A stretch of DNA of 64,000 nt from Marinobacter salicampi (GTDB lineage Bacteria; Pseudomonadota; Gammaproteobacteria; Pseudomonadales; Oleiphilaceae), in contig NZ_JAAMPF010000023.1 of NCBI RefSeq assembly GCF_011074795.1, positions 46,885 through 110,884 on the forward strand, in the 5' to 3' direction. The number at the start of each line of letters is the position of its first letter. The stretch's first letter is position 1. This document shows, piece by piece, positions 17,995 through 26,486 of this stretch. Below the pieces are notes generated by a model. It saw only the letters and a list, made by a program, of their open reading frames with translations, was not told where the DNA came from and did no database searches. The position numbers and the translations under genes were made by a program.

Positions 17995-18678
17995 TCAGAG
18001 CAGATAGCTTTCAACCACGTCCCTGACAAACGCAGAGTAATCGTCGACTGAAACATTCTGGTCACGGTATTTCCGGCGTTTCAGGTACCAGTCCTGCAGC
18101 AGGGCCTTGATCATGGAGGCAACGAGCGGGGTCTTCCTCGAACGGTAGACCCCGGCATTGATGCCCTCTTCAATTAACCCCAAGAAGATGGCTTCAATCT
18201 CAAGCTCAATGGCAATGGCATCGCGCTTTTCCTCAGCCGGCAGACTCTTGGCTTCCATGTACGAAAAATAGAACCAGGCCCGCATCAGTTCGCTCAGGTA
18301 CAGATGCGACTGGATGGCAGCAAACAGGCGGTCACGCTCATCCCGGACCTGTGCTGTGTAATGCAGCAGAGTCCGGCGCGTAATAATGAAACCGTGGCTC
18401 TGGATGAGGTGGATCAGGTCATCCTTGTTACGGATATAGGCGTAGAGGCCACCCATGCTCATGCCTGAATCCGCACAGAGATCCCGGAGCGTCATGACAT
18501 GGAAACCCTTAGAATTGGCCAGCCGCAAGGTTGAGTCAATGATCCGGGTGAGGTTTTTTACCGCCGTCGCCTCCTTCTTGATGCTGATGCGTTCTTTGTT
18601 CTGGCGGTAAACATCACGGATCACATCCTCCTTGGACATGCTGAGTTCACCACGAAATGCCTCATAATTCTCGATCAT
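17995..18678 (-). CDS. TetR-family transcriptional regulator
   Basis: 227 aa from the ATG at 18678. An HTH of TetR type covers residues about 35-80: a helix with ILDSTLRL-like character (IIDSTLRLANSKGFHVMTL), then RDLCADSGMSMGGLYAYIRNKDDLIHL. A C-terminal ligand domain follows. The open frame extends to a TTG at 18726 overlapping the livF stop. A perfect TATAAT lies at 18710-18715, however, so a transcript from it would begin downstream of that TTG, which argues for the internal ATG. It probably represses the acyl-CoA/liv cluster by binding the palindrome at 28529-28542 and responding to an acyl-CoA; this is inferred from context only. Confidence 0.85.
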   Translation of the reverse strand: MIENYEAFRGELSMSKEDVIRDVYRQNKERISIKKEATAVKNLTRIIDSTLRLANSKGFHVMTLRDLCADSGMSMGGLYAYIRNKDDLIHLIQSHGFIITRRTLLHYTAQVRDERDRLFAAIQSHLYLSELMRAWFYFSYMEAKSLPAEEKRDAIAIELEIEAIFLGLIEEGINAGVYRSRKTPLVASMIKALLQDWYLKRRKYRDQNVSVDDYSAFVRDVVESYLL

Positions 18679-18709
18679 AACTCCACACATAGTTGCTGCT
18701 GCGGCGGGG

Positions 18710-18715
18710 ATTATA
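18710..18715 (-). promoter_or_regulatory. Candidate -10 box for the TetR gene
   Basis: A perfect TATAAT reads on the minus strand just past the livF stop codon, 32 nt before the ATG at 18678. No good -35 is visible at 16-18 nt, so this is a partial promoter call. It suggests that the regulator is transcribed separately from the liv genes. Confidence 0.45.
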
Positions 18716-18722
18716 CGACAGA

Positions 18723-19427
18723 TCAAGCCACCGAGAGGAACCGGTCCTGGGTGGCCTGGTCCGCCCGCAACTCCTCACTGCTTGACTCATGGACGACGCG
18801 ACCCTTTTCCAGGATGTAAGCACGCTGGGCATGCTTGAGTGCAAACCGCACGCTCTGGTCTGTGAACAGGATGGTGGTGGTCTTGCTCAGGTCGTCAATC
18901 AATTCGCCAATCTGCTGCACAATCACCGGGGCCAGACCCTCGTTTGGCTCATCCAGCAGTAGCAATCGGGGCTGGATCATCAGGGAGCGTGCCACGGCCA
19001 GCATCTGCTGCTGCCCCCCCGACAGGGTGGCACCGTCCTGGCCTGCCCGTTCCCCCAGCATCTCATATTTCTTGAGGATGCCCTCCACAGTCCAGCGAGC
19101 AGTAGCGCCCTTGCGCTGATAGGAGGCGACCTCCAGGTTGTCCCGCACGGACAGCCCGGGAAATATCCGGCGGTCCTCCGGCACATATCCGATCCCTGCC
19201 CGGGCAATCCGGTGCGCCGGCCAGCCCTGCACCGGTTTGCCGTCATATATCACCTCTCCGGAGCGCGGGGGGGTGAGCCCGATAATGCTTTTAAGGGTCG
19301 TACTCTTCCCTGCGCCGTTCCGGCCGAGAATGCAGACCGTCTCGCCGTCTTCCAGGTTAAGGGTGACACCCTGGAGCGCCTGACTTTCACCGTAGAATGT
19401 CTGGATATTCCGCACTTCAAGCATCAT
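18723..19427 (-). CDS. livF: Branched-chain-type ABC transporter ATPase LivF
   Basis: 234 aa. One of the two ATPases of a HAAT-family importer. Walker A is CILGRNGAGKSTTLKSI (residues about 33-49), the signature is ATLSGGQQQMLAVARSL, and Walker B is RLLLLDEPNEGLAP. The ATG at 19427 overlaps the livG stop as ATGA with GGAGG 7 nt upstream; ATG at 19424 is possible. It is the last transporter gene in the livK-H-M-G-F order. The substrate is probably an organic acid handled by the adjacent acyl-CoA enzymes rather than an amino acid, which is an inference from context. Confidence 0.93.
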   Translation of the reverse strand: MMLEVRNIQTFYGESQALQGVTLNLEDGETVCILGRNGAGKSTTLKSIIGLTPPRSGEVIYDGKPVQGWPAHRIARAGIGYVPEDRRIFPGLSVRDNLEVASYQRKGATARWTVEGILKKYEMLGERAGQDGATLSGGQQQMLAVARSLMIQPRLLLLDEPNEGLAPVIVQQIGELIDDLSKTTTILFTDQSVRFALKHAQRAYILEKGRVVHESSSEELRADQATQDRFLSVA

Positions 19428-20206
19428 GTGTTGGCCTCCTCAACCGGCTCGTCCTCTTCCTCGCCCAGGTAGGCGGTTCGTACTTCCGGATGGTTCTTTA
19501 CTTCCTCCGGCGTGCCCGCAAACAGATTTTCGCCCCGGTGCATGACCAGGATGCGGTCGGCAAGGTCGAATACCACATCCATATCGTGCTCGGTGATCAG
19601 GAAGGTATAGTCGCCACTTTCCGCAAGGGCCTTGATCAGCCTGGTCGTCCTCCTTGTTTCGTCCGGTGTCATGCCGGCGGTGGGCTCGTCCAGCAGCACC
19701 AGTTTGGGCCGAATTGCCAGTACCATGGCTATTTCCAGCAACCGCTTGTCGCCGTAGCTGATAACTTCGGCACGCTGGCCTTTCAGCTCGTCTATACCAA
19801 GACGCTTCAGATACTCGACAGCTTCCGTCTGGATTCCGGTATTGCGGGACGCAATGTTGAACAGCTTGCGGCTGTGGCCATGGTAGGCCGACAGCACGAC
19901 TTCAACGTTCTCCTGCACGGTCATCTCCGGGAAGATATTGTTGAGCTGGAACGAACGGGATACACCCAGCCGGCTGATCTTGTGGGGTGGCAGGCCGGTG
20001 ATGTCCTTACCATCCAGCATGATCTTGCCTTCAGTCGGCTGCATCCGGCCCGACACCATGTTGTAAAAAGTAGTCTTGCCAGCACCGTTTGGGCCAATGA
20101 TGGCGAGGGTTTCCTTTGGCATGACCTCCAGGTCAATCTTCGATACCGCAGAGACGCCGCCAAAACGCTTGGTCAGATTGGTTATGGTAAGGATGGGATT
20201 ACTCAT
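19424..20206 (-). CDS. livG: Branched-chain-type ABC transporter ATPase LivG
   Basis: 260 aa from the ATG at 20206, which overlaps the livM stop as ATGA and has GGAGGTG 5 nt upstream; a longer frame to 20224 is unlikely. Walker A is LAIIGPNGAGKTTFYNMV. Walker B is KLVLLDEPTAGMTPDE. The usual LSGGQ signature is replaced by VISYGDKRLLEIAMVLA, as is normal for LivG-type subunits. It pairs with LivF to drive the LivHM permease. Confidence 0.93.
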   Translation of the reverse strand: MSNPILTITNLTKRFGGVSAVSKIDLEVMPKETLAIIGPNGAGKTTFYNMVSGRMQPTEGKIMLDGKDITGLPPHKISRLGVSRSFQLNNIFPEMTVQENVEVVLSAYHGHSRKLFNIASRNTGIQTEAVEYLKRLGIDELKGQRAEVISYGDKRLLEIAMVLAIRPKLVLLDEPTAGMTPDETRRTTRLIKALAESGDYTFLITEHDMDVVFDLADRILVMHRGENLFAGTPEEVKNHPEVRTAYLGEEEDEPVEEANT

Positions 20207-21150
20207 TTTTTCACCTCCATCCACCAGTCAATAAGGGTGCCCAGCAGCCCCTTGCGGAAGAAAATCACCATCAGGGCAAGGATGATCCCCAGAACCAGCA
20301 TCCACGACTCAGTGAAACTTGTGATCCAGGTTTCCAGCAGCACGAAAACTGCCGAACCGACGAACGGCCCGAGAAAATAGCCAGTGCCTCCGAGGATCGC
20401 CATAAGTACCGGCTCAGCAGACATGGACCAGTGCAGAAGTTCCGGACTCGCCACACGAAGAAATGGCGCAATGAGCCCGCCAGCCAGGCCTGCAAAGGTA
20501 CCGGCAATGACGAAAGCGACCAGGCGATAGGTCCGGACATTGAGCCCGGCGAAAGATACCCGCTCCGGATTCTGGCGGATGGCCTTGAGGATCATGCCAA
20601 ACGAACTGCGGCAGATGACGTAGAGCACGATCGAGGCAATGGCCACGATGCCCAGCACAACATGGTAATAGACCGATGGGTTGCCCAGGGTGAGATCCAG
20701 GCCGAGTCCGAAGGAGCCAAGGCTGAAACCGGCCAGTCCGTCACTGCCATTGGTAACCGAGCGCCACTGGTAGGCGATGGCAAATACCATCATGCCGAAG
20801 GCCAGGGTGAGCATGGCAAAGTATACTTCGTTGAGCCGGACGCTCAGGAAACCAATCACCAGGGCCAGCAACGCGGATGCTCCCATGGAAACCAGCAGGC
20901 AAGCCAGGAACGGCCACTGCAGATGGATCAGTACCAACGCCGTAGCGTAGGACCCGACACCAAAGAAAGCTGCGTGGCCGAAGCTCAGCATGCCTGTATA
21001 GCCGAAAATCAGGTTGAAGCTTGCCGCGAACAGACCCAGGATCAGGATTTCGGTAAAGATAAAAACGTAGAAGTAAGACGCAATCCACGGCACAGCAATC
21101 AAGCCGGCGATCACCAAAGCCAGAATGGCCATCAGAATCTTGCTCTTCAT
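20203..21150 (-). CDS. livM: Branched-chain-type ABC transporter permease LivM
   Basis: 315 aa with about nine hydrophobic segments. The stretch LIFGYTGMLSFGHAAFFGVG near residue 50 is the family hallmark, and RLVAFVIAGTFAGLAGGLIA is a second. The ATG overlaps the livH stop by four bases. It forms the inner-membrane channel with LivH. Confidence 0.93.
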   Translation of the reverse strand: MKSKILMAILALVIAGLIAVPWIASYFYVFIFTEILILGLFAASFNLIFGYTGMLSFGHAAFFGVGSYATALVLIHLQWPFLACLLVSMGASALLALVIGFLSVRLNEVYFAMLTLAFGMMVFAIAYQWRSVTNGSDGLAGFSLGSFGLGLDLTLGNPSVYYHVVLGIVAIASIVLYVICRSSFGMILKAIRQNPERVSFAGLNVRTYRLVAFVIAGTFAGLAGGLIAPFLRVASPELLHWSMSAEPVLMAILGGTGYFLGPFVGSAVFVLLETWITSFTESWMLVLGIILALMVIFFRKGLLGTLIDWWMEVKK

Positions 21151-22016
21151 GTGGTTGCCCCTTTACCCATAATGCCGTGCGGTTTGAACAGCAGAACCAG
21201 TGCCATGCCGACAAATGGCAACAGCAGATTCACCTCCGGCAGGTAACGGCCACCAAAGCCGTGGATCAGGCCCAGCACCATGGCGCCAAGCAAGGCACCC
21301 GGGAAACTGCCGAGCCCGCCGATCACGACCACAATGAAAGACTCGATAATGATCTTGTCGCCCATGCCCGGGTCCAGCGCTCTCATGGGCGCTGCCATCA
21401 CGCCGCCAACGCCGGCCAGCCAGGCGCCAAAAGCAAAGACGCCAGTCACTACCATCCGCGTATTGATGCACAGGGCCTCGGCCATATCCCGGTCGAGTGC
21501 GGCGGCGCGCATTATGCGTCCGACCCGGGTGCGGTTGAACAGGTACCAGAGCCCGGCCAGCAGTATTAGGCCAATGACGATCACAAACAGGCTGTAAGTA
21601 GCGACCGAACTGCCCAGCAGCTGAACTGAACCGGAAAGTAACTGGGGCGGTTGCACCACCTGAATGCCACTACCCCAGATCATCCTTACGCTTTCATTGA
21701 TGATCAGCAGAATGGCGAAGGTGAGCAGCAGGCTGTCTGCCACATCCCGGGAGTAGATGAAACGCAGCAGAACCCGGTCGATGATCACTGCCAGTATGGC
21801 GACGCCGATTGGAGCCAGAAGCAGGGCTGCCCAGAAGGGCATGCCCACCATATTGATCAGGGTGAAGGCCAGGTAAGCCCCCAACATGTAGAGTGCCCCG
21901 TGGGCAAAATTGATGATGTTGAGAACCCCGAACACGATGTTCAGGCCCACTGCGATGATGAATAGCAGCAGCCCGATATCAAGACTGTTTAGCAACGCCG
22001 ATCCGATGCCAGACAT
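21147..22016 (-). CDS. livH: Branched-chain-type ABC transporter permease LivH
   Basis: 289 aa, multi-pass membrane protein. The family stretch is GLNIVFGVLNIINFAHGALY near residues 23-42, with GVAAFGAWLAGVGGVMAAP-like GVFAFGAWLAGVGGVMAAP later and GGLGSFPGALLGAMVLG towards the C-terminus. It is followed by livM with a four-base overlap. The upstream livK gene is 77 bp away on the same strand. Confidence 0.93.
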   Translation of the reverse strand: MSGIGSALLNSLDIGLLLFIIAVGLNIVFGVLNIINFAHGALYMLGAYLAFTLINMVGMPFWAALLLAPIGVAILAVIIDRVLLRFIYSRDVADSLLLTFAILLIINESVRMIWGSGIQVVQPPQLLSGSVQLLGSSVATYSLFVIVIGLILLAGLWYLFNRTRVGRIMRAAALDRDMAEALCINTRMVVTGVFAFGAWLAGVGGVMAAPMRALDPGMGDKIIIESFIVVVIGGLGSFPGALLGAMVLGLIHGFGGRYLPEVNLLLPFVGMALVLLFKPHGIMGKGATT

Positions 22017-22093
22017 GGATTACCTCGTTACGTTAGGGCCGGGTTTCGTGGCGCCCCGGAGGACGCCACGGCAAGCGGGAAAAGACGGTCAGA

Positions 22094-23317
22094 TCAGAGT
22101 TTGCAACCGGTTTCTTCGACGGTGCGGGCGACTTCTTCGCCGTCAAAGATCTGCAGGTTGGTCAATGTCCGGATGCCATGTTCCGGGTGCATTGGGCCGG
22201 AGACACCCCAGTTCGGACTGACCATGGCCTGGTTGTCGCCCTTGCGGAAGGTAACCGTTCCGTTTGGCGCTTCCATGGTCATACCGCTGAGTGCTTTGGC
22301 AACGGCAGGGCCGTCGGTGGTACCCGCCGCTTCCATGGCCTGCTTATAGGCGTAGATGGCTGCATAGGCTCCTTCGGCGTTATAGCTGGGCGGGTTGCCG
22401 TAGGCATCGATGTAGGCCTTGACGAAACGGTCATTGATATCGTTGTCGTAGGCCTCGTACCAGTAACGGGTAGACAGATGCACACCCTCAGGCATTTCGT
22501 CACCCAGGGCGGTCAGCACTTCGGTGGCTGCCCCGACAGTGAACATCAGCTCCATATCTTTTTCGAAGAAACCACGGTTATTGGCCTGGCGGATGAAATT
22601 GACCAGGTCACCGCCCCAGACAGAAATCAGAACACCATCCGCATCAGAGTCCATCACCCGATCGATGAACGGTGTGAAATCCTCGGCCCCGAAGCGTGGG
22701 AAGTTGGTCTCGGACATCAGATTCACATCCGGCTTGGTTTCTTTTAGGTAGTTGCCAAAGAACTCCCAGGACTGATGGCCAAAGGCATAATCGGGGCCGA
22801 TGGTCGTCCAGTTGGTGGCATCGGTTTCAGCAGCCACCATCGCCGCGGCCTTCATGTTCTGGGCCACGTTCACACTGATGCGGTAAGTAAAGGCGTTACA
22901 GAGTTTGCCGGTGACATCCGGCGTGGCGGCGTGGGTTATGATCAGGGGTTTCTGCAACTCCGGCATGGTCGGCACCATGCCCTGGGCAACGCCCGAACTG
23001 TCCAGCCCCACCAGGGCGTCGACGCCTTCCGAGTAGACCAGCTTGCGGGCGGCCTGGATGGCAACCGAGGCCTTGCCCTGGGTATCTTCATAGATCATTT
23101 CGATATCGCGACCGAGGATACCGCCGGAGCCGTTTATTTCCTCCACTGCCAGATCAATACCTTTTTGGGCAAACTCGCCATAGGTGGCAGCACTGCCGGA
23201 AAGAATATAAAGGCCACCTATTTTTATCGGTTCTTCGGCATAACCTGAAGTGGCGGTACCGAGGGCTGTGGCTGCGGTCATCGCAACCAGCAGATTCTTG
23301 ATGCGTGTTGTTTTCAT
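22094..23317 (-). CDS. livK: Periplasmic substrate-binding protein of the Liv-type transporter
   Basis: 407 aa, peripla_BP_6 family. A signal peptide covers residues 1-27 (cleavage near GYAEEP). The mature start IKIGGLYILSGSAATYGEFA is typical for receptors of the HAAT family. Later stretches such as GIDLAVEEINGSGGILGRDI and LVGLDSSGVAQGMVP fit the two-lobe fold. AGGAG lies 7 nt before the ATG. Relatives bind amino acids, amides, aromatic acids or short organic acids. Placement after an acyl-CoA ligase gene suggests a carboxylate ligand, but the sequence does not show which. Confidence 0.9.
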   Translation of the reverse strand: MKTTRIKNLLVAMTAATALGTATSGYAEEPIKIGGLYILSGSAATYGEFAQKGIDLAVEEINGSGGILGRDIEMIYEDTQGKASVAIQAARKLVYSEGVDALVGLDSSGVAQGMVPTMPELQKPLIITHAATPDVTGKLCNAFTYRISVNVAQNMKAAAMVAAETDATNWTTIGPDYAFGHQSWEFFGNYLKETKPDVNLMSETNFPRFGAEDFTPFIDRVMDSDADGVLISVWGGDLVNFIRQANNRGFFEKDMELMFTVGAATEVLTALGDEMPEGVHLSTRYWYEAYDNDINDRFVKAYIDAYGNPPSYNAEGAYAAIYAYKQAMEAAGTTDGPAVAKALSGMTMEAPNGTVTFRKGDNQAMVSPNWGVSGPMHPEHGIRTLTNLQIFDGEEVARTVEETGCKL

Positions 23318-23444
23318 GGTAGTGCTCCTGTGTTCTTGTCTTTGTTGTCACTGGAACTTGAGTTGTCGCTGGCACTTGTGAGCCCGTTGAATCAGGGCCC
23401 GCTCGCTTTTTCCGAATGAATTATCTTCGCTATCGCAACCTCCT

Positions 23445-23460
23445 GCTGGCCACCGCCAGC
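23445..23460. other. Short hairpin between the AMP-ligase gene and livK
   Basis: A 6-bp perfect stem (GCTGGC and GCCAGC) with a 4-nt loop lies in the 167 bp between the two minus-strand genes. It lacks a T tract. It could lower read-through or protect the upstream mRNA end; the evidence is slight. Confidence 0.3.
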
Positions 23461-23484
23461 TCGATCAAAGGAACAAACCGGTCA

Positions 23485-25095
23485 TTACGACAGAGAGTCC
23501 CTGAGAATGTTTTTGCGCACCTTACCGGTGGATGTTTTGGGCAGTTCACCAAGCACCACCTTCCTCGGCGCCTTGAAATGCGCCATGTGCTCACGACAGA
23601 AAGCGATAAGTTCCTCGGAGGTGAGCTCGGCGCCGTCGGCGGTCGGATAGACAAAGGCACAGGGGACTTCCCCCCATTTTTCATCGGCCATGGCCACTAC
23701 TGCCGCCTCGGAGACTTTCGGATGCCGGTAAAGAATCTCTTCCACCTCGAGGCTGGAGATATTTTCACCACCCGAGATAATGACATCCTTTGCCCGGTCC
23801 CGGATTTCGACGTAGTGGTCCGGGTGCATGACGGCCAAGTCGCCGGTATGGAACCAGCCGTCCTGGAAGGCCTTGTCAGTGGCGTCCGGATTTTTCAGAT
23901 AACCCTTCATCACAGTGTTACCGCGAATGCAGATCTCGCCCATGGCCTGGCCGTTGGCAGGCACAGGCTCACCGCTGCCCACGTCCCTCACGGTGACTTC
24001 GTCCAGACCGTGGGTAGGAACACCCTGGCGTGACATTTTCACCGCCCGCTCCACCAACGGCAGCTGCTGCCATTCCGGTTGGGGCACACACAGTGTCGCT
24101 GGACCGAAAGTCTCGGTCAGGCCGTACAGGTGGGTAATCTGGAAGCCGATCTCCTCAGCTTTGCGAATCACGCTGCTCGGGGGCGCAGCGCCACCCAGGG
24201 CAAAGTGAGCAGGTCGGGACAGCGTCAGGCCCTGACGGCCCAGGTCCTGCAGCAGCATATTCATCACAATCGGGGCACCGCACATGTGGCTGACGCCGTA
24301 ATCCTCTATCAGCCGGTAGATTTCCGTGGTATCTACTTCCCGCAGACAGACATGGGTGCCGCCCACAGCAGTGATCGCCCAGGTGTAGGCCCAGCCGTTG
24401 CAATGGAACATAGGCAGAGTCCATAAGTAGACAGTCTCGGCGGTCATGTTGAACACCATGGCATTGGTCATGGCGGCCAGATAGGCGCCGCGATGGTGGT
24501 AGACCACGCCTTTGGGATTACCGGTCGTACCCGAGGTGTAATTCAGGGATATGGCAGCCCATTCGTCGGCAGGACGTCGCCATGACGCCTCCGGGTCGCC
24601 CTCGGCCAGCAGACGTTCATAATCCAGGTCTGCCAGACCGTCGCTCGCTCCCGCCTTGCGCTCAATTGCCACCAGCAGCGGAGGCGACTCCAGCTCCGCG
24701 ATGGCCGCCCTGACCTGGGTCTCCCATTGGGTGTCGTAGAACAGCACCCTTGCTTCACCATGGCCCAGGATGAACGCCAGGGTGGCAGCATCCAGACGGA
24801 TGTTTACCGAGTTGAGCACAGCACCGGCCATGGGCACGGAGTAATGGGATTCCAGCATCTCGTGACTGTTCGGGCACAGAATGGCCACCGTATCGCCGGG
24901 ATTGACGCCGCGGCCATGAAGAGCGGCCCCCATCTGGCGACAACGCTGGTAGAGCTGCCGGTAAGACAGGGTCCGGTCATTATCGATGACCGCCGGTTTA
25001 TCCGGAAAGACCTGTGCCGAGCGCTGAAGCAGACTCAGTGGCGTCAACGCAGAATGGTTGGCGACGGTCTTGTCGAGGCTGGTGTACTTATCCAT
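23485..25095 (-). CDS. AMP-dependent acyl-CoA synthetase (LvaE-like position)
   Basis: 536 aa, ANL superfamily. It activates a carboxylic acid to its CoA thioester through an acyl-adenylate. Motifs are SLNYTSGTTGNPKGVVYHHR (phosphate loop), THLYGLTETFGPATLC, GWFHTGDLAVMHPDHYVEI, RAKDVIISGGENISSLEVE and the catalytic Lys near PKTSTGKVRKNILRD. Full length. It is the last enzyme gene of the SDR-ACAD-kinase-DUF6285-ligase unit, 3 nt after the DUF6285 gene. The family size and motifs suit medium-chain or branched acids. In the P. putida levulinate operon the corresponding enzyme is LvaE; orthology here is inferred from context. Confidence 0.9.
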   Translation of the reverse strand: MDKYTSLDKTVANHSALTPLSLLQRSAQVFPDKPAVIDNDRTLSYRQLYQRCRQMGAALHGRGVNPGDTVAILCPNSHEMLESHYSVPMAGAVLNSVNIRLDAATLAFILGHGEARVLFYDTQWETQVRAAIAELESPPLLVAIERKAGASDGLADLDYERLLAEGDPEASWRRPADEWAAISLNYTSGTTGNPKGVVYHHRGAYLAAMTNAMVFNMTAETVYLWTLPMFHCNGWAYTWAITAVGGTHVCLREVDTTEIYRLIEDYGVSHMCGAPIVMNMLLQDLGRQGLTLSRPAHFALGGAAPPSSVIRKAEEIGFQITHLYGLTETFGPATLCVPQPEWQQLPLVERAVKMSRQGVPTHGLDEVTVRDVGSGEPVPANGQAMGEICIRGNTVMKGYLKNPDATDKAFQDGWFHTGDLAVMHPDHYVEIRDRAKDVIISGGENISSLEVEEILYRHPKVSEAAVVAMADEKWGEVPCAFVYPTADGAELTSEELIAFCREHMAHFKAPRKVVLGELPKTSTGKVRKNILRDSLS

Positions 25096-25098
25096 GAT

Positions 25099-25464
25099 TC
25101 ACCGTTCCAGAAAGCCGGGATTGTTGACCCGCAAGCGGGCCTTGGTGAGGGTACGGAGTACAGAGCGCAGCGCCGGGTCGTCTCCATCCACACGGCGCTC
25201 GCGAATAGCCGTGGCAAGGGCCGACTCAGCTTCGGCGCCCGAGTTGTCGAGGGATTTCTCCTCAAGGTATGCCCGGAGCGCCTGATCCGTTTTCCCGGGC
25301 TCGCCCTGCTGTCGTTGTTCGAGCTCCCGGATTGCCATACCCATGGCATTGGCAATCATAAGGGCCTCGTATCTGCGTTTTCCCACAAGGTCCGGTGCCA
25401 GCGATTCCAGTAGCACCTTTCGGGCCTCGGCAAGGAGATCCCCGGTTTCCGGTTGGTTGATCAT
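25099..25464 (-). CDS. DUF6285 small protein (LvaB-like position)
   Basis: 121 aa from the ATG at 25464, which overlaps the kinase stop as ATGA. Mostly helical and charged, with no signal or membrane segment. Conserved-looking stretches are LLAEARKVLLESLAPDL, RYEALMIANAMGMAIREL and ALRSVLRTLTKARLRVNNP. Members of this small family follow APH-type acyl-CoA kinase genes; in P. putida the small LvaB is needed together with LvaA to phosphorylate 4-hydroxyvaleryl-CoA. A role as kinase partner is therefore likely, but the family link to LvaB is from memory and not verified. Confidence 0.75.
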   Translation of the reverse strand: MINQPETGDLLAEARKVLLESLAPDLVGKRRYEALMIANAMGMAIRELEQRQQGEPGKTDQALRAYLEEKSLDNSGAEAESALATAIRERRVDGDDPALRSVLRTLTKARLRVNNPGFLER

Positions 25465-26486
25465 TGCCCGTCCTCCAGTTCCTGAATCTGGTTCAGCAGG
25501 TCGAACTCCATCTGGGCCACCATGCGACCGGTAAGGGCCAGCTCCAGCGATCGTTGCTCGCCAGACATATGTCTTCGCGCCTGTTGCAAGGCGATTGCCG
25601 CCCAACGCACCAGAGCCATGACTTCCCAGTAGCTGACCGTAGCCGGGTCAATGTCGACACCGCTTACCTCCCGGTAGCCCTCCAGAAGATCCTGCTTGTC
25701 CCCGATTCCGCCCGCCTCCCGGTGGTCAGCACCAAACCGCCAGCTGCGGCAACATAGCCAGCCCAGGTCCTCACAGGGGTCGCTCCAGGCGGCGAATTCC
25801 CAATCCAGTATCGCGGTCAACCGGTCACCGTCCATCATGTAGTTGCCGGTCCGGAAATCGCAGTGGCACAGCACCGTCGGCCCTGGTGCCGGCGCCCGAT
25901 CCTCAAGCCAGTTCAGCGCCCATTCCAATACCGGATGGGGCTCACCAATCTCTTTCAGGTAGCGGCGATACAGAACGACCCGGCTCAAGGCCGGATTCTC
26001 CAGTTGGGGTGGTTCCAGAAATTGCAGGGACTCCTGCGGCGGTCGCACTGTGTGCAGCCTGGCGAGCTCAGCACCCAAGCGCCGCACGATAGTCCGACGC
26101 TGATCTTCGCTAAAATCCGCCTTCACCAAGGTCCGCGGGGACGCACTGCCCGCCGCACGGGTCATGACATAGAACACCTGTCCGCTGATCCCGGGATCCT
26201 CACACAGCCAGAGCGGCTCCGGGGCTGTTACCCCGGCTTTGAATGCCGCCTGAAGAACCCGGAACTCTTCCGGCCGGGACAGACTCTCCGCAACCCCGGA
26301 AGGGGCATCCTGCCGGATGACAAATGCCTGCCGCCCGAGCCGACTGCCGTCCTCCAACTCCAGCGTCAGCCCAAAATTATCCTGGATGGCGCCCCCGGAG
26401 AGTTTGTCGAAGTCAATAACCCTGGCACTGCGGGCGCCAGTTTGCTGTGCTATGAATGTGCTGAAGATGTCGGCAATCGCTGACAT
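25461..26486 (-). CDS. APH-family kinase, probable hydroxyacyl-CoA kinase (LvaA-like)
   Basis: 341 aa from the ATG at 26486, which shares one base with the upstream dehydrogenase stop (TGATG). Aminoglycoside-phosphotransferase/choline-kinase fold: catalytic Asp210 and Asn215 in VLCHCDFRTGNYMM and the metal-binding Asp228 in LTAILDWEFAAW. Such kinases coupled to acyl-CoA dehydrogenases (mammalian ACAD10/11, bacterial LvaA) phosphorylate the 4-hydroxyl of hydroxyacyl-CoAs so that phosphate can be eliminated. It lies directly between an ACAD gene and a DUF6285 gene, as expected for that chemistry. Antibiotic resistance is unlikely from context. Confidence 0.85.
   Translation of the reverse strand: MSAIADIFSTFIAQQTGARSARVIDFDKLSGGAIQDNFGLTLELEDGSRLGRQAFVIRQDAPSGVAESLSRPEEFRVLQAAFKAGVTAPEPLWLCEDPGISGQVFYVMTRAAGSASPRTLVKADFSEDQRRTIVRRLGAELARLHTVRPPQESLQFLEPPQLENPALSRVVLYRRYLKEIGEPHPVLEWALNWLEDRAPAPGPTVLCHCDFRTGNYMMDGDRLTAILDWEFAAWSDPCEDLGWLCCRSWRFGADHREAGGIGDKQDLLEGYREVSGVDIDPATVSYWEVMALVRWAAIALQQARRHMSGEQRSLELALTGRMVAQMEFDLLNQIQELEDGQ

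Noticed and set aside
18723..18726. TTG start at 18726 for the TetR gene, overlapping the livF stop
   Set aside because: A perfect TATAAT lies downstream of it, and the ATG at 18678 gives a normal TetR N-terminus.
19397..20380. 327-codon plus-strand frame opposite livG
   Set aside because: It lies across livF, livG and livM, whose ATPase and permease motifs are intact, so it is a shadow frame.
25461..26486. Aminoglycoside resistance gene
   Set aside because: The APH fold is shared, but the gene sits in an acyl-CoA operon between an ACAD gene and a DUF6285 gene, the arrangement of hydroxyacyl-CoA kinases.
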